Source: Vibrio splendidus (GTDB lineage: Bacteria > Pseudomonadota > Gammaproteobacteria > Enterobacterales > Vibrionaceae). From it: DNA of 64,000 nucleotides. The position numbers and the translations under genes were made by a program. Shown here one piece after another: positions 8,815 through 17,540 of the stretch. The notes under the pieces are model-generated. The model did no database searches and was not told where the DNA came from. It worked only from the letters and a program-made list of their open reading frames with translations. The stretch spans positions 992,001-1,056,000 of the forward strand of contig NZ_CP031055.1 in the NCBI RefSeq assembly GCF_003345295.1, read 5' to 3'. Each line of letters opens with the position of its first letter. Position 1 is the first letter of the stretch.

Positions 8815-11800
8815 ATGGATATGGGAAACATCAACCTAAATATACTAGGTCTTGCTAGCGGGAGTGTTGTGCTCGACGCTCAAGGCCAAGTTAGACGTTT
8901 GTCTCCGGGCGAACAACCAGCGGCTAGCGACGTAATTATCAGTTTTGATACTAGTGAAGAAAATGTGCCAAGTGTTTCTGCACGTTTTGTAGATAACCAG
9001 GGCCAACAAAATGCACTAGATACTGATGATGCGATCGCTCAAGTTCAGCGTGCTATTGAAGAAGGATTTGATCCAACGGAACTAGGAGATGAGTTTGACA
9101 CTGCAGCTGGTGAGGAAGGCTCGAGTTTGACCAACAGCGGTAGGATTGAACGTACTGGGGCTGAAACTCAAGCTGCCACGAATTTTGAAACTGACGGGTT
9201 TGAGTCTCAAGGATTGTCAGAAACTCAAAGTATTGCTCTTTTTGATATCATCGCTTTTGCGCTTATTTCAGGTGAAACTAACGTTATTGAGTTTGAGCAG
9301 GATGAACCAATTGAAACCGGTGGCGCTTTAACCAGCGACGACCCGGACGTTACCTTTATTGGCAAAGAGGTCGCTGGAGACAATGACCTCGGTACCTTTG
9401 TCGTCAATGAGGATGGTACTTGGACCTTCGTAGCCAACAGTCCTTATGATGAACTTGCTGACGGAGAGCAAATTCAAGATACAACCACAGTACAAACTTC
9501 TGATGGAGGTGAGCAAGTCATTACAGTCACAATTATTGGTACTGATGATGCGGCTGTAGCCACTGATGATTCAGGCAGTGTGACTGAGGACATTGATGTC
9601 GATGACATCACCAACCAATTAGTGACGTCTGGTCAGATCGTGATTACAGACGTAGATAGCGACACTCCTACCTTTTCAGCTGATGGTGAGTTTAACCTCG
9701 TAGGTTCAACAAACGACTCACAACTTGGCGTATTGAGCATCGAACCTGATGGCGCTTGGACTTACGTAGTCAATAACGATGACGTGCAGTACCTAGACGA
9801 CGATGAATTCGTGACAGAGGTTTATACCGTTACAGCCAGTGACGGTACCACGAGCGAAGTAACTATCACGATTAACGGTGCCGATGATCCATCTGATATA
9901 ACCGTTGGCGAAGGTGATTCAGACACAGGTGAAGTGACTGAGGATGTGGATGTTGACCAAGAGAGCAACAACTTAACAACCTCCGGAACGCTAACCATCA
10001 CCGATGTTGATGCTAACGATGTCGCGGCTTTTCAACCTAACGGAACGTTTAACCCTGAAGGTTCGACCAATGATACCGCGTTAGGTATTTTGACCATTAC
10101 CGACGATGGCGAATGGACTTACGTCGTAGACAACGACAATGTGCAATATCTTGATGACGATGAGTTTGTTACCGAGGTTTACACTGTTACTGCCATTGAC
10201 GGAACCACCAGTGAAGTAACCATCACCATCAACGGTGCTGATGATCCATCCGAAATTACTGTCGGGGAAGGTGACTCAGACATGGGTGAGGTGACAGAAG
10301 ATGTTGATGTCGATCCAGAAAGCAACGACTTGATGGCGACGGGAACACTAACGATTACCGATGTTGATGCTAACGATGTCGCGGCTTTTCAACCTAACGG
10401 AACGTTTAATCCAGAAGGTTCGACCAATGATACCGCGTTGGGTATGTTGACCATTACCGATGATGGCGAATGGACTTACGTCGTAGACAACGACAACGTG
10501 CAATATCTCGATGACGATGAGTTTGTCACCGAGGTTTACACGGTTACTGCGATTGATGGGACCACCAGTGAAGTAACCATCACCATCAACGGTGCTGATG
10601 ATCCATCCGAGATCACCGTTGGCGAAGGTGACTCTGATATGGGTGAGGTGACGGAAGATGTTGCTGTCGATCCAGAAAGCAACGACTTGATGGCGACGGG
10701 AACACTGACGATTACCGATGTTGATGCTAACGATGTTGCGGCTTTTCAACCTAACGGAACGTTTAATCCTGAAGGTTCGACCAATGATACCGCGTTGGGT
10801 ATGTTGACCATTACCGACGATGGCGAATGGACTTACGTCGTAGACAACGACGATGTGCAATATCTTGATGACGATGAATTCGTCACCGAGGTTTACACTG
10901 TTACTGCGATTGACGGAACCACAAGTGAAGTGACCATCACCATCAACGGTGCCGATGATCCATCCGAGATCACCGTTGGGGAAGGTGACTCTGATATGGG
11001 AGAGGTGACGGAAGATGTTGATGTCAATCCTGATACCAACGAACTCTCGGTGTCTGGTACTTTAACGATTACTGATGTCGATACCAGCGATATGCCGGCC
11101 TTTAAACCTAATGGTGTGTTTAGCCCTATTGGGTCTACTTATGCACTTGCTTTGGGGATGTTAACGATTACTCCCGAAGGGGCATGGAGTTATGTCGTTG
11201 ATAACGATGCGGTTCAATATTTGAATGATGATGACACGGTTATTGAGCGATATGTCGTAACCGCCATCGATGGTGTCGAGCATGTTATCGAGATAACAAT
11301 CAATGGTGTCAACGATGCGCCTGAAGCGACCAGCTTTACGGTCGTCAATGATGAAGACGCGATCATACCAATCCTCTTCGATTCTGAAGATGGCGGTATG
11401 CCTGATTACATCTCAGATATAGAAGATGACCATGACGATATTCCACTTAATATTCGGATAGAAAGCTTGCCAACCAACGGCAGCCTTTTGTATACCGATG
11501 AAAATGGCGTCACCAGAGAAATTGTGCAGTCTGATGTCGACAACGGTGTGTTGTTTGTTCCAAATAATATTAGCTTCGTTGCCGGGCCCGGAGAGATGTT
11601 TGAAATGGGCTTCAGTGGCGATCCAGACGATATGCCAGATCTCGTTGATGGTTTCTATAATTGGGGTGTCGCGGTATCACCAACCGAAAGGCTAATTACC
11701 TTAGCTAACGGCAACACAATTACATTATCTATTGAAGACAATAACGATAAACCGCTTGAGCAGTACCAAGGGGAACAACCTCACGTCGGCTTTGGTATTG

Positions 11801-12630
11801 GTGACTCTGACGGCCAAGGAATGAACATGCAAGAAACCTTGGTCTTAGATTTTACCAACAATCCACTTGAAGTCGTTCAATTTGGATTAGATGGGTTGGG
11901 CGGGTCGTTCAACACTAATAGTAATGTTTATGTTGAAGTACTTTATACTTTCGCTGACGGTACAACCCACACAGAGCAGTATCAAAAAGACGAAGGTGAT
12001 ACTGGTCATGAGCAGATTCTTTACGACTTCAGTTACTCATCACCAAGTAATCCAATTGTTGGAATGGAGCTGTCATCGACTGGGGGCAGTTGGGAGTTGC
12101 GTTATGTACAAGGTAATGAAGCTGTAACCGATGACCCTCAATTTGACTATGTCGCAGTAGATTCAAATGGCGCTGAAAGTACAGTCGAAACGGTGACGGT
12201 TGATATTGAAGAACCACAACAATATAACGTGACTAGTGCTGCGAGTAACGAGCCTTTATTTGCGGGCTCTGGGAATGATCTGCTTATTGGTGATAGCGAT
12301 GACAATATTTTCACCTGGTTAGACTCTGCACTCGATAATGGTACAGACATCATTAAAGACTTTGAGCTTTATACCAATGGCTCTGGTGATTTGATCGACC
12401 TAAATGATCTGATTGAAGATCCACAAGACGAAACTCAAATGGCCGAGCTTCTTGATATGATCGAAGTGTCGGTCGATGGCGAAGACATCGCTTTGTCTAT
12501 TCCAATCAATGGTGGAGACGACGTTCAAACAATCGTGATAGAAGGGATCACTACGGAAATGGGTGCTTCAGTTGACCTGGGTAATGATCTCGCAATATTG
12601 GGAGAGCTTATTAAAAACGATGCAGCCTAA
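8815..12630 (+). CDS. LapA-like retention-module adhesin with VCBS repeats, type I secreted
   Basis: A 1271-residue surface adhesin. The N-terminus (NILGLASGSVVLDAQGQVRR) is the retention module that keeps LapA-type adhesins plugged in the TolC pore. A TAAG motif at residues 96-99 matches the LapG periplasmic protease site (cut between the two Ala in Pseudomonas LapA). Five VCBS/cadherin-like repeats of about 113-119 residues follow (residues 246-834), then a cadherin-like region, a lectin-like domain near 975-1110, an RTX-type nonapeptide (GSGNDLLIG) and a C-terminal type I secretion signal. The composition is very acidic (Asp/Glu rich, few Lys), as usual for Ca2+-binding extracellular repeats. 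It is short for the family. GTGGG upstream supports ATG 8815; ATG 8821 is possible. lapD, lapG, lapB and lapC are not in view. Confidence 0.88.
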   Translation: MDMGNINLNILGLASGSVVLDAQGQVRRLSPGEQPAASDVIISFDTSEENVPSVSARFVDNQGQQNALDTDDAIAQVQRAIEEGFDPTELGDEFDTAAGEEGSSLTNSGRIERTGAETQAATNFETDGFESQGLSETQSIALFDIIAFALISGETNVIEFEQDEPIETGGALTSDDPDVTFIGKEVAGDNDLGTFVVNEDGTWTFVANSPYDELADGEQIQDTTTVQTSDGGEQVITVTIIGTDDAAVATDDSGSVTEDIDVDDITNQLVTSGQIVITDVDSDTPTFSADGEFNLVGSTNDSQLGVLSIEPDGAWTYVVNNDDVQYLDDDEFVTEVYTVTASDGTTSEVTITINGADDPSDITVGEGDSDTGEVTEDVDVDQESNNLTTSGTLTITDVDANDVAAFQPNGTFNPEGSTNDTALGILTITDDGEWTYVVDNDNVQYLDDDEFVTEVYTVTAIDGTTSEVTITINGADDPSEITVGEGDSDMGEVTEDVDVDPESNDLMATGTLTITDVDANDVAAFQPNGTFNPEGSTNDTALGMLTITDDGEWTYVVDNDNVQYLDDDEFVTEVYTVTAIDGTTSEVTITINGADDPSEITVGEGDSDMGEVTEDVAVDPESNDLMATGTLTITDVDANDVAAFQPNGTFNPEGSTNDTALGMLTITDDGEWTYVVDNDDVQYLDDDEFVTEVYTVTAIDGTTSEVTITINGADDPSEITVGEGDSDMGEVTEDVDVNPDTNELSVSGTLTITDVDTSDMPAFKPNGVFSPIGSTYALALGMLTITPEGAWSYVVDNDAVQYLNDDDTVIERYVVTAIDGVEHVIEITINGVNDAPEATSFTVVNDEDAIIPILFDSEDGGMPDYISDIEDDHDDIPLNIRIESLPTNGSLLYTDENGVTREIVQSDVDNGVLFVPNNISFVAGPGEMFEMGFSGDPDDMPDLVDGFYNWGVAVSPTERLITLANGNTITLSIEDNNDKPLEQYQGEQPHVGFGIGDSDGQGMNMQETLVLDFTNNPLEVVQFGLDGLGGSFNTNSNVYVEVLYTFADGTTHTEQYQKDEGDTGHEQILYDFSYSSPSNPIVGMELSSTGGSWELRYVQGNEAVTDDPQFDYVAVDSNGAESTVETVTVDIEEPQQYNVTSAASNEPLFAGSGNDLLIGDSDDNIFTWLDSALDNGTDIIKDFELYTNGSGDLIDLNDLIEDPQDETQMAELLDMIEVSVDGEDIALSIPINGGDDVQTIVIEGITTEMGASVDLGNDLAILGELIKNDAA
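9100..9111 (+). other. Predicted LapG cleavage site (TAAG) in the adhesin
   Basis: Codons for Thr-Ala-Ala-Gly, residues 96-99. In LapA of P. fluorescens the same motif at about residues 107-110 is cut by LapG when c-di-GMP is low, releasing the adhesin. Position and flanking acidic residues fit. Confidence 0.7.
9550..11316 (+). repeat. Five tandem VCBS-repeat units, middle copies nearly identical
   Basis: Unit starts are at 9550 (339 bp), 9889, 10246, 10603 and 10960 (357 bp each, 119 codons). Units 2-4 are almost the same at DNA level, including synonymous positions, while unit 1 and unit 5 have diverged. This indicates recent duplication or gene conversion in the middle and makes copy-number change by recombination likely. 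Confidence 0.92.
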
Positions 12631-12666
12631 TAGGCATCGTGGAATGCTCCATAGCTTGACGTAATG

Positions 12667-12693
12667 AAAGCCCTCGGTTTCGGGGGCTTTTTT
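12667..12693 (+). terminator. Terminator of the adhesin gene
   Basis: 10-bp stem with one G-U pair (12667-12676 with 12681-12690), GTTT loop and a T run, 37 bases after the adhesin stop. Confidence 0.88.
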
Positions 12694-12752
12694 GTACCCA
12701 GCATTAGCCGAAGAAAAGTTGCCTGAAATTAAAAGCTGCTTGAATCATAGGC

Positions 12753-12783
12753 AAAAAAAAGCCCAAACCAATGCGGTTTGGGC
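12753..12783 (-). terminator. Orphan minus-strand terminator
   Basis: A perfect 9-bp stem (12761-12769 with 12775-12783), 5-base loop, with eight A bases on its left, which is an eight-U tail for a minus-strand transcript. No minus-strand gene lies to its right before psrA (plus strand), so it may end a small RNA transcribed from about 12800-12960. The remainder of the gap 12631-13090 holds the adhesin terminator and the psrA control region. Confidence 0.7.
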
Positions 12784-12991
12784 GGATACAAGTATAGGAG
12801 TTAATAAGGAAAATGCAGTAATTAAGAAAGCAGGGAGAGAAACAAGTTTGACGGCCTGTTAAACTTCTAAATACTCTGTTTTCTACTTAATTTATGACCC
12901 TCCATTTCTAATTCAGTTCCCAGAAAATTCAATAATTTTTCCTTTTTTATTAAACGTACATCGATTCAATCGGTTAGAGCTGATTCTTGCT

Positions 12992-13008
12992 GACTGGTAC
13001 GACCAATT
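12992..13008 (+). promoter_or_regulatory. FadR operator upstream of psrA-fadE
   Basis: GACTGGTACGACCAATT contains the FadR core TGGTNCGACCA and closely resembles, from memory, the E. coli fadBA site. FadR represses beta-oxidation genes until long-chain acyl-CoA binds it. The site is about 100 bases before psrA, some 24 bases upstream of the promoter -35. Confidence 0.75.
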
Positions 13009-13031
13009 GGTGAAAATGTGATGTTGCTTGC

Positions 13032-13060
13032 TTGTTAAATAAATGTTCTAAGCGTATATT
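13032..13060 (+). promoter_or_regulatory. Sigma70 promoter of psrA-fadE
   Basis: TTGTTA (13032-13037), 17-base spacer, TATATT (13055-13060). Transcription would start near 13067, inside the PsrA box directly downstream. Confidence 0.6.
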
Positions 13061-13061
13061 T

Positions 13062-13075
13062 CAAACAGTTGTTTA
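13062..13075 (+). promoter_or_regulatory. PsrA autoregulatory operator
   Basis: CAAACAGTTGTTTA fits the Pseudomonas PsrA consensus (G/C)AAAC-N2-4-GTTT(G/C) except for the last base. It covers the predicted transcription start of psrA-fadE, where bound repressor would block initiation. Confidence 0.72.
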
Positions 13076-13090
13076 ATACGAGTGATTGAA

Positions 13091-13720
13091 ATGGCACCAA
13101 GAAGTACAACCAAAGACAAAATCTTAGATGTGGCTGAAGGCTTATTTGCTGAGCATGGTTTTAATGACACCTCTTTACGCACTATTACGGGTAAAGCCAA
13201 TGTCAATCTTGCTTCAGTGAACTACCACTTTGGCGATAAGAAGACTCTGGTTCGTGCCGTATTAAATCGATACTTAGAAGCATTTATGCCTGCACTGCAA
13301 GACGCTTTAGTGAACTTAAACTTGAACGAAACGTATTCTATGAGTGATGTGTTTGAGTCTTTAAGACAACCGCTAAGAGCACTGAATGATGTTAGGCCAA
13401 ACGGTACCAGCCGATTTATGTTACTCATCGGTCGAGGTTATACGGATGTGCAAGGTCACTTGCGTTGGTTCATTACAACTCGCTACAGCGAAGTACTGAC
13501 TCTGTTTACGACTTCAGTAATGAAGGCGAATCCGAACCTCACTCAAGAGCAGTTATTTTGGCGTTTACACTTCACCCTTGGGACTTGTGTTTTCACCATG
13601 GCGTCTAGCCAAGCTCTAATAGAAATTGCAGAGAATGACTATGACAGAAAGATAGATGCGAAGGCAGTGGTCGATATTCTCATTCCATTTTTGGCCGCTG
13701 GCATGTCAGCAAAAGAATAA
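13091..13720 (+). CDS. psrA: TetR family fatty-acid-responsive repressor PsrA
   Basis: A 209-residue TetR regulator. The N-terminal helix-turn-helix (ILDVAEGLFAEHGFNDTSL, then NLASVNYHFGDKKTLVRAVL) is followed by a ligand domain with a C-terminus (EQLFWRLHFTLGTCVFTM, IPFLAAGMSAKE) strongly like Pseudomonas PsrA, which represses fadE and is released by long-chain fatty acids. It sits 55 bases before fadE and has a PsrA-type box at its own promoter, which supports the name. ATG 13091 is used; an in-frame GTG at 13082 would add three residues. Confidence 0.85.
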   Translation: MAPRSTTKDKILDVAEGLFAEHGFNDTSLRTITGKANVNLASVNYHFGDKKTLVRAVLNRYLEAFMPALQDALVNLNLNETYSMSDVFESLRQPLRALNDVRPNGTSRFMLLIGRGYTDVQGHLRWFITTRYSEVLTLFTTSVMKANPNLTQEQLFWRLHFTLGTCVFTMASSQALIEIAENDYDRKIDAKAVVDILIPFLAAGMSAKE

Positions 13721-13775
13721 AACAATAAAAAGCAAAATATTCACAAACAATATAGTGAACAAAAGGATCTGAACT

Positions 13776-16058
13776 ATGAGCTCTCTAAGACAAAAATGGG
13801 TAAGTGACCCAGCTTTTAAACTCTTTAAAAAAGTACTACCACCACTATCTAGCACCGAGAAAGAAGCGATGGAAGCGGGTAGCGTGTGGTGGGACGGAGA
13901 GCTGTTTTCTGGTAAACCAGATTTCACTAAGCTTCACCAGTACCCAAAACCTCAGTTGACAGCCGAAGAGCAATCGTTCATGGATAATGAACTTGAAACA
14001 TTACTCGCTATGCTTGATGACCACAAAATTGTGAAAGAAGACCGAGACCTTCCTGAGGAAGTTTGGAACTTTTTACGCAAAGAGCGTTTCTTCTCGCTAA
14101 TTATCGCGAAAGGGTACGGCGGTCGTGAATTTTCAGCGCACGCAAACTCTACCATCGTAACCAAGATTGCGACGCGTAGTATTAGTACTGCGGTTTCGGT
14201 AATGGTTCCAAACTCTCTTGGCCCTGGTGAGCTACTGTCTCACTACGGAACTCAAGATCAAAAAGACTACTGGCTACCACGTCTTGCTGACGGTACAGAT
14301 ATCCCATGTTTCGCATTAACAGGCCCTGAAGCGGGTTCTGATGCAGGTGGTATCCCTGATGTCGGTACAGTGTGTATGGGCATGCACGAAGGTAAAGAGA
14401 CACTAGGCATCAAGCTTAACTGGAACAAGCGTTACATTACGCTAGCACCAGTGGCAACGGTACTTGGTCTGGCTTTCAAACTGCACGATCCAGAAAAGCT
14501 ACTGGGTGACAAAGAAGACATTGGTATCACGTGTGCGCTTATCCCAGCAGACCACGAAGGTGTTGTGATTGGTGAGCGCCATGATCCACTTGGTCTTGCG
14601 TTTATGAATGGTCCAACACGCGGTCACGATGTATTTATTCCTATGGAATGGTTAATCGGTGGCGCAGATTACGCAGGTAAAGGCTGGCGTATGCTGGTGG
14701 AATGTCTGTCTGCAGGTCGTGGTATCTCATTACCAGCACTTGGCACGGCGATGGGGCACCTAACCGCTAAAACGACCGGCGCATACGCTTATGTTCGTAA
14801 GCAGTTCGGTATGTCGATTGGTAAATTTGAAGGTGTTGCAGAGAGCTTAGGCCGTATCGGTGGCTTAACGTATCTATTAGAAGCGACTCGTACACTGACA
14901 ACCACTTCATTGGATATGAAAGAGAAGCCGGGTATCGTAACGGCAATCGCGAAATATCACATGACAGAGATGGCACGTACTATTCTGAATGACTCAATGG
15001 ATATCCATTCAGGTCGTGCAATTCAAGATGGCCCAATGAATTACTTGGCTGCGCCTTACCTAGGTATTCCAGTTGCTATCACAGTAGAAGGTGCGAACAT
15101 CCTAACTCGTAATCTGATGATCTTCGGTCAAGGTGCGACACGCTGTCACCCATACGTATTGAGCGAAATGGAAGCGGCAGCGAACCCAGACGAGAAGCAA
15201 GGTGCAAAAGACTTTGATAGCTTGTTGTTCAAGCACATCTCACACGCAACTAAAAACACGTTTGGCGCTTTTGGTGCAGCACTGACTGGCTCTAAGTTCA
15301 TTAAAGCTGACATGAGCGGTCCAACGAAGCCTTACTACCAAGATTTGACTCGTTTGAGCCGTGCGCTTGCAGTCAGTGCGGATTTCGCAATGCTGACGCT
15401 AGGTGGTGAACTGAAACGTAAAGAGCTTATCTCTGCGCGTTTGGGTGATGGTCTAAGTTACCTATACATGGCGTCTGCTGCGCTTAAGAAGTATGAAGAC
15501 GAAGGTCGTCAACAAGCTGACCTAGATTACGTACATTACGCGGTTCAACACTGTTTCCATAATGCGGCTAAGTCGCTGCAGGAAGCGTACAGAAACTTCC
15601 CGAACAAGATGGTTGGGAAAGTGCTGAAAGGACTAGTTTTCCCTGTAGGTAACCACTTCGAAAAACCAAGTGATAACCTAACAGTTCAACTAGCAGAAAG
15701 CTTGATGACTCCGGGAGCACACCGTGAACGTCTGACTCACCTTTGCTACATCGGCAAGGAAGAGGATGATAGTGTTGGCCTTATGGAGAACGCTTTCAAT
15801 GCGATGTACAGCATCAAGCCTCTAGAGCGTAAGATCTTCAAAGCAGTGAAAGAGGGCAAAGTGGCTCGTAAAGGCTTGCTGGCAGATAAACTGGCTCAAG
15901 CACTTGCTGCTGATGTTCTGACACAAGAAGAAGTCGACCAAATTGTTGCTGCTGATAAACTACGCTACACAGCGATTCAAGTTGACCACTTCAGTCATGA
16001 CTTTAGTGAAACTTTGACGCGAAAAGAGTTAAAACCTAAGCTAAATAGCGTTGCTTAG
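13776..16058 (+). CDS. fadE: Acyl-CoA dehydrogenase FadE
   Basis: First enzyme of beta-oxidation: an FAD-dependent dehydrogenase turning acyl-CoA into trans-2-enoyl-CoA. The 760 residues contain the acyl-CoA dehydrogenase domains (about 80-480), with the FAD/substrate segment CFALTGPEAGSDAGG and the C-terminal catalytic-domain segment near GPMNYLAAPYLGIPVAITVEGAN. A long C-terminal extension (DUF1974, about 480-755) is typical of the FadE branch. E. coli FadE has about 814 residues. It is co-transcribed with psrA, so likely controlled by PsrA and FadR. AAAGGATC lies before ATG 13776. A strong terminator follows. Confidence 0.95.
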   Translation: MSSLRQKWVSDPAFKLFKKVLPPLSSTEKEAMEAGSVWWDGELFSGKPDFTKLHQYPKPQLTAEEQSFMDNELETLLAMLDDHKIVKEDRDLPEEVWNFLRKERFFSLIIAKGYGGREFSAHANSTIVTKIATRSISTAVSVMVPNSLGPGELLSHYGTQDQKDYWLPRLADGTDIPCFALTGPEAGSDAGGIPDVGTVCMGMHEGKETLGIKLNWNKRYITLAPVATVLGLAFKLHDPEKLLGDKEDIGITCALIPADHEGVVIGERHDPLGLAFMNGPTRGHDVFIPMEWLIGGADYAGKGWRMLVECLSAGRGISLPALGTAMGHLTAKTTGAYAYVRKQFGMSIGKFEGVAESLGRIGGLTYLLEATRTLTTTSLDMKEKPGIVTAIAKYHMTEMARTILNDSMDIHSGRAIQDGPMNYLAAPYLGIPVAITVEGANILTRNLMIFGQGATRCHPYVLSEMEAAANPDEKQGAKDFDSLLFKHISHATKNTFGAFGAALTGSKFIKADMSGPTKPYYQDLTRLSRALAVSADFAMLTLGGELKRKELISARLGDGLSYLYMASAALKKYEDEGRQQADLDYVHYAVQHCFHNAAKSLQEAYRNFPNKMVGKVLKGLVFPVGNHFEKPSDNLTVQLAESLMTPGAHRERLTHLCYIGKEEDDSVGLMENAFNAMYSIKPLERKIFKAVKEGKVARKGLLADKLAQALAADVLTQEEVDQIVAADKLRYTAIQVDHFSHDFSETLTRKELKPKLNSVA

Positions 16059-16071
16059 ATAAAGAAATGAT

Positions 16072-16100
16072 AAAAGGCACCTAATAAGGTGCCTTTTTTT
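16072..16100 (+). terminator. Terminator of psrA-fadE
   Basis: Perfect 10-bp stem (16073-16082 with 16087-16096), 4-base loop and a run of seven or more T, right after fadE. Confidence 0.93.
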
Positions 16101-16268
16101 GTTTTTGTCGTAGAAGTCGCAATAGATGCGTTAACAAATGGTGACTTAGTCAGCAAATATCCGCTGAGTGCTCCAACCACTTGCATTTTCACCACATTTT
16201 TACAGAAATTAGATGCCATTTGCGTACGAAACTTTTATCCTTACCCTGATTTTTTAAGGAAGTTGAAT

Positions 16269-17471
16269 ATGATCATCAAACCTCGAATTCGCGGATTCAT
16301 CTGTACTACAACACATCCAGTCGGTTGTGAAGCTAATGTAAAAGAACAAATTGCTTACACAAAAGCTCAAGGCCCAATCGCAAACGCACCTAAACGTGTA
16401 CTCGTTGTTGGCTCTTCAAGTGGCTACGGCTTGTCTTCACGTATTGCGGCTGCATTTGGTGGCGGCGCTTCAACTATCGGTGTTTTCTTCGAGAAAGCCG
16501 GTACTGAGAAAAAGCCGGGCACAGCTGGCTTTTACAACTCAGCAGCGTTCGACAAGTTAGCTAAAGAAGAAGGCCTGTATTCAAAAAGCCTTAACGGCGA
16601 TGCTTTCTCTAACGAAGCGAAACAGAAAACAATTGATCTGATCAAAGAAGACCTAGGTCAGATCGATATGGTTGTGTACTCACTGGCGTCTCCAGTGCGT
16701 AAAATGCCAGAGACTGGCGAAGTAATTCGTTCAGCTCTTAAGCCTATCGGCGAAACGTACACATCTACAGCGGTAGATACAAACAAAGATGCGATCATCG
16801 AAGCAAGCGTTGAGCCTGCTACTGAAGAAGAGATCAAAGACACTGTTACTGTAATGGGCGGTGAAGATTGGGAACTTTGGATCAACGCACTTTCTGAAGC
16901 GGGTGTTCTGGCTGACGGTTGTAAGACTGTTGCTTACAGCTACATCGGTACTGAGCTAACGTGGCCAATCTACTGGGATGGCGCGCTAGGTAAAGCTAAG
17001 ATGGATCTAGATCGTGCAGCATCAGCGCTAAACGAAAAACTAGGCCAAACTGGCGGTACTGCAAACGTTGCTGTTCTTAAGTCTGTTGTGACTCAAGCAA
17101 GCTCTGCGATTCCTGTTATGCCTCTTTACATCGCTATGGTATTCAAGAAGATGCGTGAAGAAGGTATTCACGAAGGTTGTATGGAACAGATCTTCCGTAT
17201 GTTCAGCCAGCGTCTATACAAAGCAGATGGCAGCGCAGCAGAAGTTGATGAAGTGAACCGTCTACGTCTAGATGACTTAGAACTTCGTGACGACATTCAA
17301 GAGCATTGTCGTAACCTATGGCCTCAAATCACAACTGAAAACCTGAAAGAACTGACTGACTACGTTGAGTACAAAGAAGAGTTCTTGAAGCTGTTCGGTT
17401 TTGGTGTTGAAGGCGTTGATTACGAAGCTGACGTTGATACTGCTGTTGAATTTGATGTAGCTGATATCTAA
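16269..17471 (+). CDS. fabV: Enoyl-ACP reductase FabV (triclosan-tolerant)
   Basis: NAD(P)H-dependent trans-2-enoyl-ACP reductase that completes each elongation round of fatty acid synthesis; FabV-type enzymes were first described in V. cholerae and tolerate triclosan. The 400 residues match the family. The N-terminus MIIKPRIRGFICTTTHPVGC, the nucleotide-binding VLVVGSSSGYGLSSRIAAAF and the catalytic Tyr235-X8-Lys244 pair (YWDGALGKAK) are visible. An upstream in-frame extension to 16089 runs through the fadE terminator and is not coding; AAGGAAG precedes ATG 16269. It has its own transcription unit. Its place beside psrA-fadE puts synthesis and breakdown genes side by side. Confidence 0.96.
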   Translation: MIIKPRIRGFICTTTHPVGCEANVKEQIAYTKAQGPIANAPKRVLVVGSSSGYGLSSRIAAAFGGGASTIGVFFEKAGTEKKPGTAGFYNSAAFDKLAKEEGLYSKSLNGDAFSNEAKQKTIDLIKEDLGQIDMVVYSLASPVRKMPETGEVIRSALKPIGETYTSTAVDTNKDAIIEASVEPATEEEIKDTVTVMGGEDWELWINALSEAGVLADGCKTVAYSYIGTELTWPIYWDGALGKAKMDLDRAASALNEKLGQTGGTANVAVLKSVVTQASSAIPVMPLYIAMVFKKMREEGIHEGCMEQIFRMFSQRLYKADGSAAEVDEVNRLRLDDLELRDDIQEHCRNLWPQITTENLKELTDYVEYKEEFLKLFGFGVEGVDYEADVDTAVEFDVADI

Positions 17472-17493
17472 TTCAAACAATCGAATTAAAACG

Positions 17494-17525
17494 AAATAGG
17501 CGCTCATTGAGCGCCTATTTTTTTG
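17494..17525 (+). terminator. Terminator of fabV
   Basis: Perfect 12-bp stem (17494-17505 with 17509-17520), 3-base loop, T run to 17525. Confidence 0.93.
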
Positions 17526-17540
17526 TCTGTCGTTTGAGGA

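Noticed and set aside
10348..10860. Antisense frame of 170 codons inside the adhesin gene
   Set aside because: A shadow of the repeated VCBS coding sequence; the same repeat unit makes the long open antisense frame.
13740..13759. TTCAC-N10-GTGAA inverted repeat between psrA and fadE
   Set aside because: Short half sites in an AT-rich 55-base gap; it matches neither FadR nor PsrA and may be chance.
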